Numbered from the stretch's first letter, positions 1-12,296 are shown. The stretch is DNA of 64,000 nt from Stromatinia cepivora (GCA_014898415.1 RCTD01000008.1:744001-808000), one strand, 5' to 3'. The notes: a model not told the origin generated them from the letters alone. A program made the numbers and translations.

Positions 1-691
1 AAATATCTCCCAATATACACGCAAATACTTAAGTATTATTCCCAATCCCTTCTCCTCTTCACTCTCATTCCTCATCATAAATTCATTCTTGATCATAAAT
101 CCAGTCGTGAAAGTACCTAGACACATTTATTATTAAATACATGGATATTTCTAACTTCTAGTCTACCTAGCACTCTATTCCCTCACGGCTATCAAGTGTC
201 TCTTCATCAAGAATTGAGTATTGACTTTATGTTTTGGGTGTGAGGGGGATGATGAAGGGGTGAAATGTTTTTTGCTAATGATACGGTTTAAGGCGGGAGG
301 GAATGGGGTTGATTGGTTTTTGATATGAGTTTATACACTCGAGTATTGTAAAGTATATATTAGGAGGATAGAATGAAGCACGTGAAAAATTGCTTGGGTA
401 CTACTAATCTTTCCTTCAATATCCGGAATAGAGGTTTGGAATCACCAGAAGACACTCAATAGAAAATGATATGCGGATTAGATATGCATAAACATCAACC
501 TCCAGTCAATGCATAACATACTACATCATGAAATAACAGCTACATAGCTGACATAACCCAGCCATTAAGAGGTTCATTCCCATCCTAATCTGCGCCATTC
601 AAGCAAGCCAGTGTGCATCAACATATTTTAACCAAACGCCATATCCATAGTTATACAATATTCATTTCCATTCCATTTCCCCGCATTGAAT
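1..691. other. Intergenic DNA at the left edge
   Basis: No ATG-started reading frame of convincing length and no RNA gene is visible. The right end is the 3' flank of CBP4, which is transcribed leftwards and stops at 692. A gene extending in from beyond the window cannot be excluded, but nothing recognisable shows. Confidence 0.5.
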
Positions 692-1364
692 TCAAAGACT
701 TCCACCAGGCATTAACTTTGTTCCACTCTTTTTAATTTCTTCTTTCCTCTGTTGCATCTCTTGCATTAATTTGGCTTGTTCTTCTATCTTTCCATTGCGA
801 TTTTTGCGCGCGGCTTCTTCGGCTTCGACCCAGACTGAAGGGAGGGAAATTAGCAAATTTCTATCCCAATATCAAGCATATATCCCCATTCACGGCAACC
901 CTCTCATATTCCTCCCAAATACCCGTATTCAACTCCTTCCCCAATCCCAAACATCCTCTCCCATTCCAACTCCTCTTCTCCTTTTCCTTCTCTTTCTCCT
1001 TCTCATCTCACTCCACAAAAACAATCAAAGCAAAAACACAACTTACTAGGCCTATCACTCTTACTATACTCCTTCAACCTCGCAACAAAATTATCAAAAT
1101 CCTCCTGTTTCCCCACCCGATTTTCCAAACTGCGTTTTTGTAACTCCGGGTTATATTTGAGGAAGAGTTCTTCTTCGGTAGGAGAGATGTAATAGACGAG
1201 AGCTGGACCGCCGACGCAACATGTTATACCGCTGAGATGAATATATTAGTTTTGTTACGGGGGGAAGTTTGTGGTGTGGAAGGGGGGAGGGGGTAGTTGA
1301 GGGGGGGGACATACGCCACGGCCATCTTGCTATACATGCGCCAGTTTATTGGTTTAGGTGGCAT
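692..1364 (-). CDS. CBP4: Cbp4, assembly factor for cytochrome b / complex III
   Basis: Cbp4 is a small mitochondrial inner-membrane protein that helps assemble cytochrome b into the bc1 complex. I rebuilt three exons on the minus strand: 1364-1315, 1231-1047 and 834-692, giving 125 residues. The introns are 83 and 212 bp with GTATGT and GTAAGT donors and CAG acceptors. The start [11 protein letters not shown] is the family's usual N-terminus. Next come a short hydrophobic segment (about residues 17-32, containing [10 protein letters not shown]), then [19 protein letters not shown], the strongest family signature. The C-terminal half is a charged helix rich in E, K, Q and R, as expected for the part exposed outside the membrane. 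The gene diverges from SKT5 across 1.76 kb. The call rests on recalled family motifs and a consistent spliced frame. Confidence 0.87.
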
Positions 1365-3126
1365 TTTGGCTTGCTGGTTTTTCGAATGTGTTATTACGTT
1401 GGATGTGGGAAATTGAAAAATTCGGTTCGGCAATGCAATTGTGATGTTTGTGTTTTCGGCGATGAGATCAAATCGATGACATGGTGATTTTCAAAGCTGC
1501 AAAGCTGGTTGTGGCTGAGTGGGGAATGAATGCATGAGTGAATGGTGGCTGTGGTGGCGTAGGGAGAGACAAATTGGAGGAGAGTACTAGGTGTGATGAT
1601 TGGTGACGATGAAGAGGGATGTTTTGCTGGGATGGAATTGTATAGTATTTCTCTACCAAAGTCAAGAAGATACCAGGAGCATTTGCTTCATACAGATCAG
1701 GCAAGTACCGGTTGTCAAGATCCCATTTCAGATAATACCTTACAAAATACCTGTCGTAATGTAATGCTGTTACAGAATGACTCTCTTCAAGTATCTAGTA
1801 CATTACTTTCCTCGTTATCTTCATTGACTTCATTCACCTATCTACAATTAATGATTGATGACGAACAACCAAATCTTACATTTTCAAAATTTCTCAATAC
1901 CGGCTGAAAACAATATCATCACAAGATCTTTTAAATATCTTACCTATGTAAACCCCAGGTAAACTCCGTCTCGCAACGCCATGTTTTCTATATTCTCCTT
2001 GGTATACCCATGTAGTGGATTTCATGGATCTCCTGGAGTAACAATCAATATGTTGATTATGATGCGATAACCAATCGTTTTTCATTCGGACCTGACTTCA
2101 ATCCATGGCTGCTGATGGAAAAACCCCCCTTGTCATATATGTAACACGAGAGAAATTGTTCATAGGAAGGTTAATTGCATGCATATACCATATACTGGCG
2201 TAAATTTCTAACACTTTAAATTAAACTAACCATCCCTTTTAATACTATGCGATTGATGATGCCATAAGATCTACATCTATCAATAAGGGGAGATGCAGAG
2301 TTACGGCTTTTTCTCTTGGTTCGGACTTACTGATAGAAAAACCAAGAAGAGGTCGGATTATCGGAATCTTCAAAACTTTGATACCGAAAATTAGACTTTC
2401 ATCAAAACCAATCATAACCAACAACTTTCAAGGAGCTTGTTATTAAGTCCATTATTGTGGTTCAAACATTTGCGACAGGCGCAGCAATAACGGTAGTAAT
2501 AGGAATTAAAATGCCTACCAGTTTTTTATAATTCAATACCCGACAGATAACATCCTATAACCACCCTATTAGCGCCCTTGCCCCCACTCCGCATTCTCTG
2601 AGACGACCTCCCAAGATTTCCAAGCCGTTCAGCCGTCTTGGATTGGTATTGAATGATCCTTTTCAACCCTCTCGTCGGAATACTTACAACTAATTAATAA
2701 CGATACGATATCTTTCTTCTTCAACATAGAAAACTCAACAACCCGCAGAGATCCTCACTCGGTTTTCTTTTTCTACTTCCTCATAGTTTTAAGAGTACTG
2801 GTTTTCATGCGAAAAGAAATACCGAGACAATCCTCAAACTTGAGTTGCGAAGTGATAACAACAATTCCTGACTAGAACGGAGTGAACCCATTCCCGAAAC
2901 ATTGATCATTCAACCATTTACAACAGAGACAAATCCGATTCATTGACTTTCAAAGAAACCGTTAAGCTTGCCGACTTTCTGGAATAAGAAAACATAGACT
3001 TCTCGAGGGATTGGTTTCCATGGATTGATTGCTTGAAGTTATTACAATTTGTTAAGATTTTGCGCCAAACAATCCAAGGGATAGGGGAGTCGGGGCGATT
3101 AAGAAGGAGAGATAGTAGGAGAAATC
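1365..3126. promoter_or_regulatory. Divergent intergene CBP4 / SKT5
   Basis: These 1.76 kb separate the start codons of CBP4 (leftward) and SKT5 (rightward), so both promoters and 5' leaders must lie here. A G-rich tract (about 1259-1310) lies just outside, inside the first CBP4 intron. I see no further conserved gene. The short frames at 1468-2085 have no spliced continuation or recognisable domain. No specific regulator site can be named. Confidence 0.4.
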
Positions 3127-6100
3127 ATGGCATATGATCAGGGTTATTACGAACAACCACAGAGGCCATATAATGGACGAGCTACTCAAAGACCGAATCC
3201 AGCACAAGGATATCAACAAGCTCCTGCACAACAATATTCACAACAACAATATGATGAATTTAGTCAAGGTGGTTATGGATATGAAAATTATGATAATGGA
3301 TATCCACAAGATTATAATGGTGGATATCAGGATATGAATGGTGGAGGTGGAGGTAGAGGGAATGTGAATGGAGGTGGTTATGGAAATATGAATGGAGGGG
3401 GAAGAGGTGGTTACTCTCCGAATGCGAATGGACGGGGAAGGGGGTATCCTCCAAATCCAAATCCAGCAGGTAGAGGTTATCCGCCATCGAGTCAAAATTA
3501 TCCTCAACAAGAATATTATGCAAATGGTAGAGGTGGGCCAATGCAAAGACCTCCTCTAGATCGTATTGGACATGGGGGACCACAAGGAAGAGGATACCCT
3601 CCAAATGGTGGTCCCGTGAATGGAAATGGCAGGCCGATGGATGACCGAATGAGGCCAGCACAAGGACGTGAGTGTAAAAAAGATATATATTGTGAATAGT
3701 TATATTGACTATATTTCAGAACAACGACCTCGGAAACCTTTAGTAACACCTCCTAGATCACCAGAAGCTTCCTCATCATCTTTCGATAGTCCTTTTCCTA
3801 CTTTTCCCGGAGCAAAGAAGAAAACTGCATTGTCTGAAGAACAAGAAATAACCCAAAAGATGGGTGCAATAGATATCTCGAGTCCTCCCACTTCTAAACG
3901 ACCTGGAACAGCTGGAAGTAAAGGAAGTCGTGATAACTTTGGGCCGAGGAGAGGTATGTCAATAGATGATTATGGAAGACCTTCAATGGATAGTCAAAGG
4001 AGCGCACCAAGAGGAGGGTATCCACAAGGAATGCCAGATCAGCGAAGAGGCCCACCACCGAGGGGAATGACACCGGGTCCTCCTAGGCAAGACTTTCCAG
4101 AAAGAAGAGGACTACCCCCAGGACAAGGTTATGGTGGTGCACCAAGACAGAATGGTTATGGAGATCGTGGTTATGATCAATATGGAAATCCCATGTCACC
4201 AGTTCGAGATGGTATGGAGAATTTTGGTCCTCTACAAAGAAGCATGACTATGCCAGATAATCCTGGACCCATGGGGAATGGCCCACCAACCTCTTCAATT
4301 GATGGACCAGGAATGAGTGCACCATACAATGGTCCTATTGGGCGTGGTATACCTGTTCGACCTGCTACAACTACCGGATCAAGACCACCACCACAAAGAA
4401 CATACCCAAATCAACAACCTATTCAACCACCACCTCCTCAACAGCAATACCAGCATGATAATTATTCAGGTAACCCTCATGCCGATCATAATCCGGACGA
4501 CAGTCTGGGCACATTTTATGATGCATATTATGAATCACCACCTCCACTACCCACACATAATCGAAATCTTTCAATCACCTCGGAAATGCCAGATTTTGAT
4601 GCCGCACCTCAAAGACCTGTACATAGAAGAGGTGCTTCGATTGAAGCTCATATTCAACCTGGAGCAGGTTCTGGACCTGGATTTGATCCCATGCAACCTG
4701 GTGGCCCTGTGGAAAGAAATGGAAACCTCCGTCAAGTCAAACCTGTTAAATCTCAACCAGATTTCAGAGCTCAAGCCAAAGCTCAAACTGCAATTTTCGA
4801 GATGGCAGGGGATGCGCCACCAGTTCCTAACATACCACAGCAAGGTTATCAAAATGGCTGGGAACAACAAAATGCTCAATATAACCAATATCAAGGCCCG
4901 CCACAAGATCAAGTGTATGACCAATATCCTAGTCAAGCACCAAAGTTCCAACCACCGCCAAGAAGTATGTCTGCAGCTCCTGGGGCTGGTCGCGGAATGC
5001 CACAACCTGGATTTGGAGGGATATCGAATGGCCCTTCGCCTCAAAATGGTGGTTACCCTGGTACACAGAATGGAGGATATCAAGACGATCGTCAAAATAG
5101 TCTACAAAAGCAAGGTACTCCAGAAGGTGGTCTACCTCCTCATGCTCCACCAGTTCGTGCTGGTTTAATACCAAATTCTTTCGCTCAACAGCAACAAAAT
5201 ATTAAACCACCACCCATGCGCAATTATGGCGGTGTTAACCCTCCACCTCAATCAAGTACTCCGGTTCAAACATCCAATGGTGCGTCTCCTGCGGGTCCTA
5301 CTCCTACAACGGCTCCTGCACAACCAGTAACTCAAGCCGAACTTGATCGTTTGAGGTTGAAATATAAGAACGGTAATCCCAACGATAACGAGACACCTCT
5401 ACTCTTTGTTAAGAAATTAGTAGAGGCTTCGGATGTTTTAGTCGCGCCTCTTGCTGATCAACGAGCACGTAATAAGGCGAGAGAGAAGTATGTCTTTGAA
5501 GCTACTAAAGTCCTTAAAAAATTGAGAGAGGCTCAACATCCAGACGCAATGTTCTATTTTGCAGATTGTTACGGTCGTGGTGCCCTTGGTCTTGAAGTCA
5601 ACGAGAAGGAAGCATTTACCTTGTACCAATCCGCCGCAAAACTTGGTCATCCACAAGCCGCATACCGAACTGCAGTATGTTGCGAACTCGGAAACGACGA
5701 GGGAGGTGGTACACGTAAAGATCCTCTTAAAGCCATTCAATGGTATAAACGCGCTGCTACTCTTGGAGACACACCTGCCATGTACAAAATGGGCATGATT
5801 CAACTCAAGGGACTTCTAGGACAACCAGTCAACGCTCGCGAAGCTGTCGTTTGGCTTAAAAGAGCTGCTGAACGCGCCGATCCTGAAAATCCTCACGCTT
5901 TACACGAACTAGGTCTCTTATATGAAGCACCACAGGGTCCAGATACATCACTCCTTCGCGATGAAGCATATGCTTTCCAGCTTTTCCAGCAAGCAGCTGA
6001 TCTCGGATATAAATTTTCACAATTTCGTCTAGGCCAAGCTTATGAATATGGTCAATTTAATTGTCCAATCGATGCTAGGCAGTCTATTTTATGGTATTCC

Positions 6101-6577
6101 AAAGCGGCGGTCCAGGAAGAGCATCAAAGTGAATTGGCACTTAGTGGTTGGTATTTGACGGGTCATGAAAATATTCTGCAACAAAGTGATACGGAGGCTT
6201 ATTTGTGGGCGAGAAAGGCTGCGATGGCGAAATTAGCAAAGGCTGAATATGCTATGGGTTATTATAGTGAGGAGGGAATTGGTACGCCGAAGAGTTTGGA
6301 GGATGCTAAAAGATGGTATTGGAGAGCTGCTGGTAGGTTTTTTTTCTTTCCTGGTTTATTTTTACTTTCTATTCTACTTTCTCCTTCTCTATTGTTATTG
6401 TTGTCTTTTGAAGGATTATGGCTAATAAATGATACAGCGCAAAATTTTCCCAAGGCTCGCGAAAAGCTCGAGGAACTTAAACGAAATGGTGGGAAGCAGA
6501 GTAATAAAGGCAGAGAAAGAATCTCAAGATCTAAGGGGGCAAATCAAAAGAATAATGAGGAATGTTCTGTTATGTAA
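3127..6577 (+). CDS. SKT5: Skt5/Chs4-type chitin synthase activator with Sel1 repeats
   Basis: Skt5/Chs4 proteins recruit and activate chitin synthase III at growth sites and septa. Exons are 3127-3667, 3720-6332 and 6438-6577, giving 1097 residues; the introns are 52 and 105 bp with GTGAGT and GTAGGT donors. Residues 1 to about 700 are low complexity, rich in G, P, Q, N and Y. From about residue 720 a helical region leads into tandem Sel1 (TPR-like) repeats with motifs such as ADCYGRGALGLE, EAFTLYQSAAKLGHPQAAY and AIQWYKRAATLGD. The last four residues are CSVM, a CaaX box, matching the prenylation signal known in Chs4. The second intron has length 105 and no in-frame stop, so an unspliced read-through frame also exists. 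The family call is strong; the symbol is by family, not by orthology testing. Confidence 0.87.
3668..3719 (+). other. First intron of SKT5
   Basis: GTGAGT donor and TTTCAG acceptor. Removing these 52 bases joins the codon c|aa and restores one frame across two reading frames. Starting the gene inside this intron would lose the 180-residue N-terminus. Confidence 0.8.
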
Positions 6578-6944
6578 ACAGAAAATTCTTCTCTTCTTTT
6601 TGATTTGATTGTGGAGACCAGTGAGAGTATGTTAATAGGGAGGATGAAAGGGAGTAGTGCATTGCATGGAATTCCATCTGATGCATGCATTGGGCTGGAT
6701 AAATCTCATAAGAAAGAACAAAATATGAGAATGAATCGGATGAATAAATGGACATGAATGGATGGATGGAGTTTTGCAATATCAGGATTTTTTAACTAGC
6801 ATTTGGAGCGTATTTGGATGGTTGGATATCTTGATGGACAGGTCAGATGGATTGGAATGTTCTTCGGGCGTTGAATACAATGGATTGGAATGGGCTGGGC
6901 TGGATGGAGGAGCAGGATGATGCATAGATCTATCGGTCGTACTA

Positions 6945-6967
6945 GATGGATGGATGGATGGATGGAT
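6945..6967. repeat. ATGG tetranucleotide microsatellite
   Basis: Five to six perfect copies of ATGG/GGAT are readable. Several looser GGATGGA words occur in the preceding 200 bases, so the area is a simple-sequence cluster in 3' flanking DNA. Confidence 0.85.
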
Positions 6968-7090
6968 ATGTATTTGTACATTGCTAGTTCTTGAGGAAAT
7001 ATGCAGGGGATAGGAGATTGATAAGGGGATGTGGGAATGGGAATAGGGGAGCGGAGTAAGTAGAGAGGAAAAATGGAAGGGTGGATTCAG

Positions 7091-7143
7091 GGAGGAGAGG
7101 AGGAGAGGAGGAGAGGAGGAGAGGAGGAGAGGAGGAGAGGAGG
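7091..7143. repeat. Homopurine 8-bp tandem repeat (GGAGGAGA)
   Basis: Six perfect copies of GGAGGAGA followed by a partial copy make a 53-base tract that is all purine on the plus strand. Such mirror-symmetric homopurine tracts can adopt triplex structures in vitro; that is general knowledge, not shown here. It sits in the convergent 3' region after SKT5. Confidence 0.9.
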
Positions 7144-7905
7144 TCAAATGTACAGTGTGCATATAGTATGTGGGATGTAGTATGTAGTATGTACCAGATA
7201 CAATAAGATCTCACATAAACATCATATGAAATCTGAAACCTAACTTCAGACTTCTGCAATTCCGTTCCCGTTCCACCCATGTATATATATCAGAACTTAT
7301 ACTGTATACATACACATACATACATATGGAGAGACATGTATGTGAATGAGATGAATGAGATATTAAATATAAATTCCTATTGATGTGGTAGAACTAGTGC
7401 TAGATGATCAAAGTTGTCTGCCTCACTAACCTAACAGAGTCGATTTATTCCTTTACAAACTTATTACTCGGCAGCAAAGATTGTCAAGTAATTTAAAGAC
7501 ACTTTTCAGAATGATAAATCAATCGGCTGCTCGGCCTCCCACTCGTGAAATGAAACTCTCAAACTTCTACTCGAATTCTGATAGTTTCTCCTATATTGGA
7601 TAATGGGTATTGATGCTATTCACAAAAGAAATGATAAGAAGAAAAAAAAATCAAAGAATCCAAAATCGAACGCCGGCCGCGAGGCTATCCCTTCTCCAGC
7701 CGTGAGGCAAATACTTCTTTCTGTTCAGTGTGTCCGAGCCTGGTTCTCCACTGGTATCCCATGTTTTAGTCCTTTCATAAAAAAAATCGAATCACTCCTA
7801 TCCCCCCACTTCCACTGTATTATAATTCGGCCCACTATATCATGACCCCGATACTGAAGTTTTCTCTTCTCTCTTCCAACGAAAGGTATTATATGCCCAG
7901 CAATT

Positions 7906-8439
7906 TCATCTACGATGTCTTCTCGAACTGCCAGAGCTCTCCTGAAGGACCCTATGCCTGTGCCTACTACTTCCGCTCATATGCCCACTAGCGCCTCTCT
8001 CCACAGCTTGTTCCATTTCCTCAACCCTCTGTCTGTACCCCCTCACAATATCCCTAATATGCCGTATGCGATCGAAATCCAATTCCAGCTCGTCAATCTG
8101 CCTGAGAATCTCATGAAACCGCGCAATCTCCGCATCCGCCATCGCAATCGCATTCCCCGCACTATCGTATTGTTGCTGTGCTACAATCGCAGATTGTTCG
8201 GATAGATAGTCAAGTCTCGCGGCAATTTGTGAGATGAGATGATCAAAGTGACGTCCAAGGGCCGCGAGGGAAGTGGTATCGAGGAGGAGGAGACCTTGGG
8301 ATGAGGCTCGCGAGGCTGCGCGAGAGGAACTCGAGCCTGCGGTTGCGGCAGCTTGGGCTTGATGATGTCGGAGAAGAGCAATTTCATCGGCTGTTAGGCC
8401 GAGCTGGGTATCGGGGACAGATGGCGCTGGGGAGGCCAT
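7906..8439 (-). CDS. BLOC-1-type coiled-coil subunit (BLOC1S2/CNL1-like)
   Basis: This single-exon frame of 177 residues starts at an ATG with a good context. A short N-terminus contains LGLTADEIALLRHHQ. It is followed by a Ser/Ala-rich linker and then a long amphipathic helix (about residues 55-150) with hydrophobic heptads, for example LRQIDELELDFDRIRHIRD. The basic tail is rich in S, H and R. The helix resembles BLOC1S2-type subunits of the complex that makes lysosome-related organelles and, in yeast, acts in endosomal Rab control. In fungi such proteins are often named CNL1. I recognise the general type but not the exact subunit. A generic coiled-coil protein is the alternative. Confidence 0.6.
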   Translation of the reverse strand: MASPAPSVPDTQLGLTADEIALLRHHQAQAAATAGSSSSRAASRASSQGLLLLDTTSLAALGRHFDHLISQIAARLDYLSEQSAIVAQQQYDSAGNAIAMADAEIARFHEILRQIDELELDFDRIRHIRDIVRGYRQRVEEMEQAVERGASGHMSGSSRHRHRVLQESSGSSRRHRR

Positions 8440-9692
8440 TGGTATTGGTTCTATACCTCTTGGTAGTTCAATGAATTTTGGTTGATGCCAAGCAATAGCT
8501 GAAGTGTGCGAGATGGTTCTGACACCCTCACAGAGAACTGTGAAGGTGCTGTAAACTTCATGGTCTTTGTAATTGAGGCAAGATCATTTCTTAGGAGCCC
8601 TTTCCCCCTTAGCTTGATAATGGTAGCAATTCAAAGTTTGGTTCAGTTTAAGAGCTTTGGCGGAGTCAACCAGACAAAGTAATGGTAAGATCCACAATCG
8701 GCTCCGGTATTTGTGATGCCTTTCCTTCCTTTTTATATATGAGTGAATCGATCAGCTGAGAACGATAGGTAAGCCTCTCTGTTTACTTATTCCCTTCCCT
8801 TCTCTTTTCAATAATTGGATTCGGGGTAATTTCCGCGCAGAAGAGTATATGTAATAGAGTTTTGTTGGAAAGATGATAGTCTTTTATTAAGATATAACAA
8901 ATTAAACAATATATAATTAATTATACACGGGAAAGAATGAAAATAAATAAATAAATAGTGATGAGTGGTTGAGAATAGAAGTTATATGATGGCCATTCTG
9001 TGTTGTGGCCAATTCTATGTGCGACCTTCCCTACCGCCAAATTCGGACAATTGAAGAGGTCATTCGGTACTAAGAAAGATTGAGTATGGTCGTACAGGTA
9101 TGTGCATAAATTATTTATGCAGTGATCTTAAATTATGTAATGCAGTAACCTTAAATTATGTAATGCAGTTGTGCAAGTTAGGTATTTACAAGAAGTCAAA
9201 TCTGAATCTGCCATCACATACATGTGCATCACATACATATATCACCTAACACCATTGTCAATACATAAATCTTATATTCTACACTTTTTTCCGTCGGATG
9301 AAACCCCTGCGGGTGAATGGAAAATGGGGTTCATATGAGGAGATGTTGTTATTTGCATGTATACATCTTCGCGAGTGCGGCTCGATTTTCCGTTGCAGAT
9401 ATCCTCATGTAGTGCATGAGTCCCTACCTGAATCAGTCTCGATATTTGTTCTCGCTATTGGACATGTTCTTTAAGATAGTCTGGGCACTATGCAGCTACA
9501 ATACAGCCGCCACGGGAAAACAAAATCCTTATTTTTGCTCAGTGGGACCCCGCAAGTCCATCATGACTTTGCCGAAGTCGCTTCAATATCCCTACCTATG
9601 GACTGTAGTCTTATAAATAACAATTTCGCAGCAATCATGCAATGCTTTATGTGCTTCGTTTCGTTCTTACTGATGCAGCTTTGGTTCTCAAG
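8440..9692. promoter_or_regulatory. Divergent intergene, BLOC-1-like gene / CE2 esterase
   Basis: This 1.25-kb stretch has no supported gene. It contains a TATA-rich spot near 8730-8745 and an AT-rich block at 8885-8960. A 23-bp tandem duplication lies at 9117-9170. Both promoters should be here; I cannot assign specific sites. Confidence 0.4.
9117..9170. repeat. 23-bp tandem duplication
   Basis: Two 23-base units (9117-9139 and 9140-9162) differ at only a few positions, and a partial third begins at 9163. The unit reads ATGCAGT, a variable dinucleotide, then CTTAAATTATGTA. It lies about 0.5 kb upstream of the CE2 esterase. Confidence 0.85.
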
Positions 9693-11144
9693 ATGAGGTT
9701 CTCTATGGTTTCAACTACAGTTTTATTTATGGCCAGTGTGGTAACTGCAACAATTTGGCAGAATGATCAAGTCCGAATCACGAATTATCCAGACACAAAG
9801 ATAGAGCTTGATAGCTACGACCTCACTAGTTATCCTCCTAGTACACCAGAGCTCTCGTACAAAGGACGATGGGATAGTAAATATGTTTCATGGTGGTCGT
9901 AGGTTATCTCTCTCTTGAGTTCCTTCTGTCCGGGCGAGAGAAGACTAAGCAAGCCTAGAGCACCTGGTCTCAAGTTCGGATTCACAGGACAAGAAGTTGC
10001 AATTACTTTTGGACCTTTAACTTCAGACACGGTATTGATCGGCTATCGAGTAAATGGACAGGATTGGCAATTCACCAATATCACTACAAATGCGACGCAT
10101 CTACTCGTCAGTCCAGAATCTCCTGCAGTCGACATCCCCTGGCCCATAAATCCATCGACGTTTGAGCTGAGAGTTACGAACTGGGCCTATGGCGTCCAAA
10201 TCTCTGCCGTCCATTTGAGTAAAGGCGAAAGTCTGATCAAAATTCCCAAGTATTCGAGGTCTATCGAATTCATTGGAGATTCCCTTTCATCAGGGTACAC
10301 GGCTACTCTAGAAGGTCTCTCAAGCTTCACGTATGGCATGGGAGCCGGTCTTGGAAATACTGAGTACTCCATTACAGCATATCCGGGCATTTGTCTGTAT
10401 GACCAATTATGTTTCGGTAATACTCGAGGGATGTTTCATCAGTGGTATTATACTTCTGATACTAGCCCTCGCGCAGCTCAAATATGGGGTGATAAGCCAG
10501 AATTTTGGGATTTTTCCAAGCAAGACGATGCAGATATTGTAGTGATTAACCTGGGGACTAATGATAGCAACGAGGCAAACAATGTTACTAGTGCTGAATA
10601 CGTTGCTCAGTATACCTTGCTGATCGAAGGTATCCATGCTGTTTGGCCCAACGCTCAAATAATTATCATGGTAAGTCTAAGTCTACTTGTGTATGAACAT
10701 TACTGACAGAACCAGTCTCTCTGGGAAGGCTTTTTTGCCTACGGAAATTCTTATGCTCAAGCTCAAGGATTTACCACCGAAATACACAACATCTATCAGT
10801 ATTTCAACTCCAAAGAGTACTTATCTAACCCTATACTGTACAATCCGCATACCAATTCCACCTATTCGTCCAATAAAACATCTGCACCATTCGTATCTTA
10901 TTTCAACACTACAGGTTTGATGCAGCACAATGACATTGGACCAGCTTATCACCCAACAGACGTGGGACATGTCAAGGTTGCGAGCCACCTCATCCAGTAT
11001 GTCAGATTGAAGTTTGGGTGGGAATTGTATGCAACCGGACCGGAAGTATTTCATGATACACTTTACGTACGTTAAAATGTGGACGACATTACAATTTGGA
11101 GAGACTAACTCATCATCTAGTGGAACGACAATCAAAGTTATTGA
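9693..11144 (+). CDS. Secreted CE2-type SGNH esterase (acetyl esterase)
   Basis: Four exons, 9693-9898, 9959-10670, 10716-11066 and 11121-11144, encode 430 residues. The introns are 60, 45 and 54 bp. The N-terminus MRFSMVSTTVLFMASVV looks like a signal peptide, so export is likely. A beta-rich N-terminal domain (about 25-165) ends with a typical CE2 jelly-roll pattern. The SGNH hydrolase domain follows. Its nucleophile is Ser177 in FIGDSLSSGY, a GTND block sits at the oxyanion position, and Asp388/His391 lie in HPTDVGH. Several N-x-S/T sites fit secretion. CE2 enzymes remove acetyl groups from plant polysaccharides such as xylan, which suits a plant-associated fungus. The last exon is very short (WNDNQSY and a stop). 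The 3' edge of intron 2 has a second AG six bases upstream, but that one is too close to the branch site. Confidence 0.85.
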
Positions 11145-12191
11145 ACGCCCTCCAGATATCTATAAAGTGTGACACTTTTGATATAAGGAGATTCTTCATG
11201 TAACCGAGAGACCTTAGGTGTGCTAGATTGGGTGTGGCATGAAGTCTTGATAACCTTTATTCCTCCCGTCCCGCGTGTTTGATAGACATTACATAGCCTC
11301 CTCCACAAACTTGCCGTCTGTCATTCAGCAAACCACCAATCACATTCCCGTAGTTTTGGTCAATTGAGATTGCACTGCCTCCTCCGCATTTCTTCATCCC
11401 TCCCGCACATATCAATTATCAACGTTCCGTTCCGCACAATTGTTTCGTTTCATGATACAGAGCTTTCTTGCGCTTTCAATTGATTGATGTTGTTTCAACA
11501 CTATTTATGCCTTTCACAATATCATATCGAGTAGAACAAAGGTATTGAAATGCTTCGCATTTCAGGTGGGTATAGCTCAGGAATCTGGGCATACTCTTCG
11601 TTTAAAGCTTATACTCTAGTTTACGATGAATATGCCACTATTCCCAGGCTAAGCTTCCCTATAAGAGGGAGCAATGAAATATTCCATGTACAGGGATGGC
11701 GGGTGGGAAAGAAAGAACCTCGATTGAGGTCTAGAGGCTTGAAAGGAAAGGTTCTGGATCTCAAAAGATCTTTCTAATAAAGTAAAATTTTGTATATTGA
11801 ATCTGGGATAGCCCGAAATTAGGGAGCAAATTTGAATGGAAAACTCTGACTTATTCACTGTAGGTCATAAAAACCAACTCATTATTGCTTTCGGCCCTTT
11901 TGTCTTTCCTCGTAGCTTTCCAACTCACACCAATCAATCAATCAATTATCCCGTCTATAACTAGGTATACTTCACACTTTCTCCTTCCTCCCCCTCTCTC
12001 CTATAAATAAACATCCATCATCCGAAAATATCAAATGAACCCAAATTATGAATGAATGAATGAATAACTCCAGTAAAAATACTCTCCGCCCCCATCCCCA
12101 AAGTTTCACCTCGTCTCATGTCACACAACAGTGAGAATACGTAACCCCAGCCGTCCCATCCTCCCACGCGCCCGTGTTACATGTTACATCT
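11145..12191. other. Intergenic, 3' of the CE2 esterase
   Basis: A short ATG frame at 11550-11777 has no recognisable domain and no neighbour to splice to. The stretch looks non-coding. Confidence 0.5.
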
Positions 12192-12296
12192 CAAACTTCA
12201 AACTTCAAACTTCAAACTTCAAACTTCAAACTTCAAACTTCAAACTTCAAACTTCAAACTTCAAACCTCAACCCTCAACCCTCAACCCTCAACCCT
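12192..12296. repeat. Heptamer minisatellite CAAACTT grading into CAACCCT
   Basis: Fifteen head-to-tail 7-base units are readable: ten CAAACTT, one CAAACCT and four CAACCCT. The intermediate unit lies exactly at the boundary, so the array changes composition in one step. It begins the 20-kb gene-poor block. It resembles but does not match the fungal telomere repeat CCCTAA. Confidence 0.95.

Larger units (their letters stand above)
6578..7905. other. Convergent intergene SKT5 / BLOC-1-like gene, with simple repeats
   Basis: This is 3' flanking DNA of two convergent genes. It holds an ATGG microsatellite near 6945-6967, a homopurine tract at 7091-7143 and a run of TATA/CATA repeats around 7276-7330. 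A short ATG frame at 7603 starts with a lysine-rich peptide but has no recognisable domain. I do not call it a gene. Confidence 0.5.

Noticed and set aside
4317..5168. 283-codon plus-strand frame within SKT5
   Set aside because: Out-of-frame shadow of the repetitive SKT5 coding sequence.
7603..7845. 80-codon ATG frame with a lysine-rich start
   Set aside because: Lysine run comes from an A-rich tract; no known family, and the remaining residues look like translated non-coding DNA.
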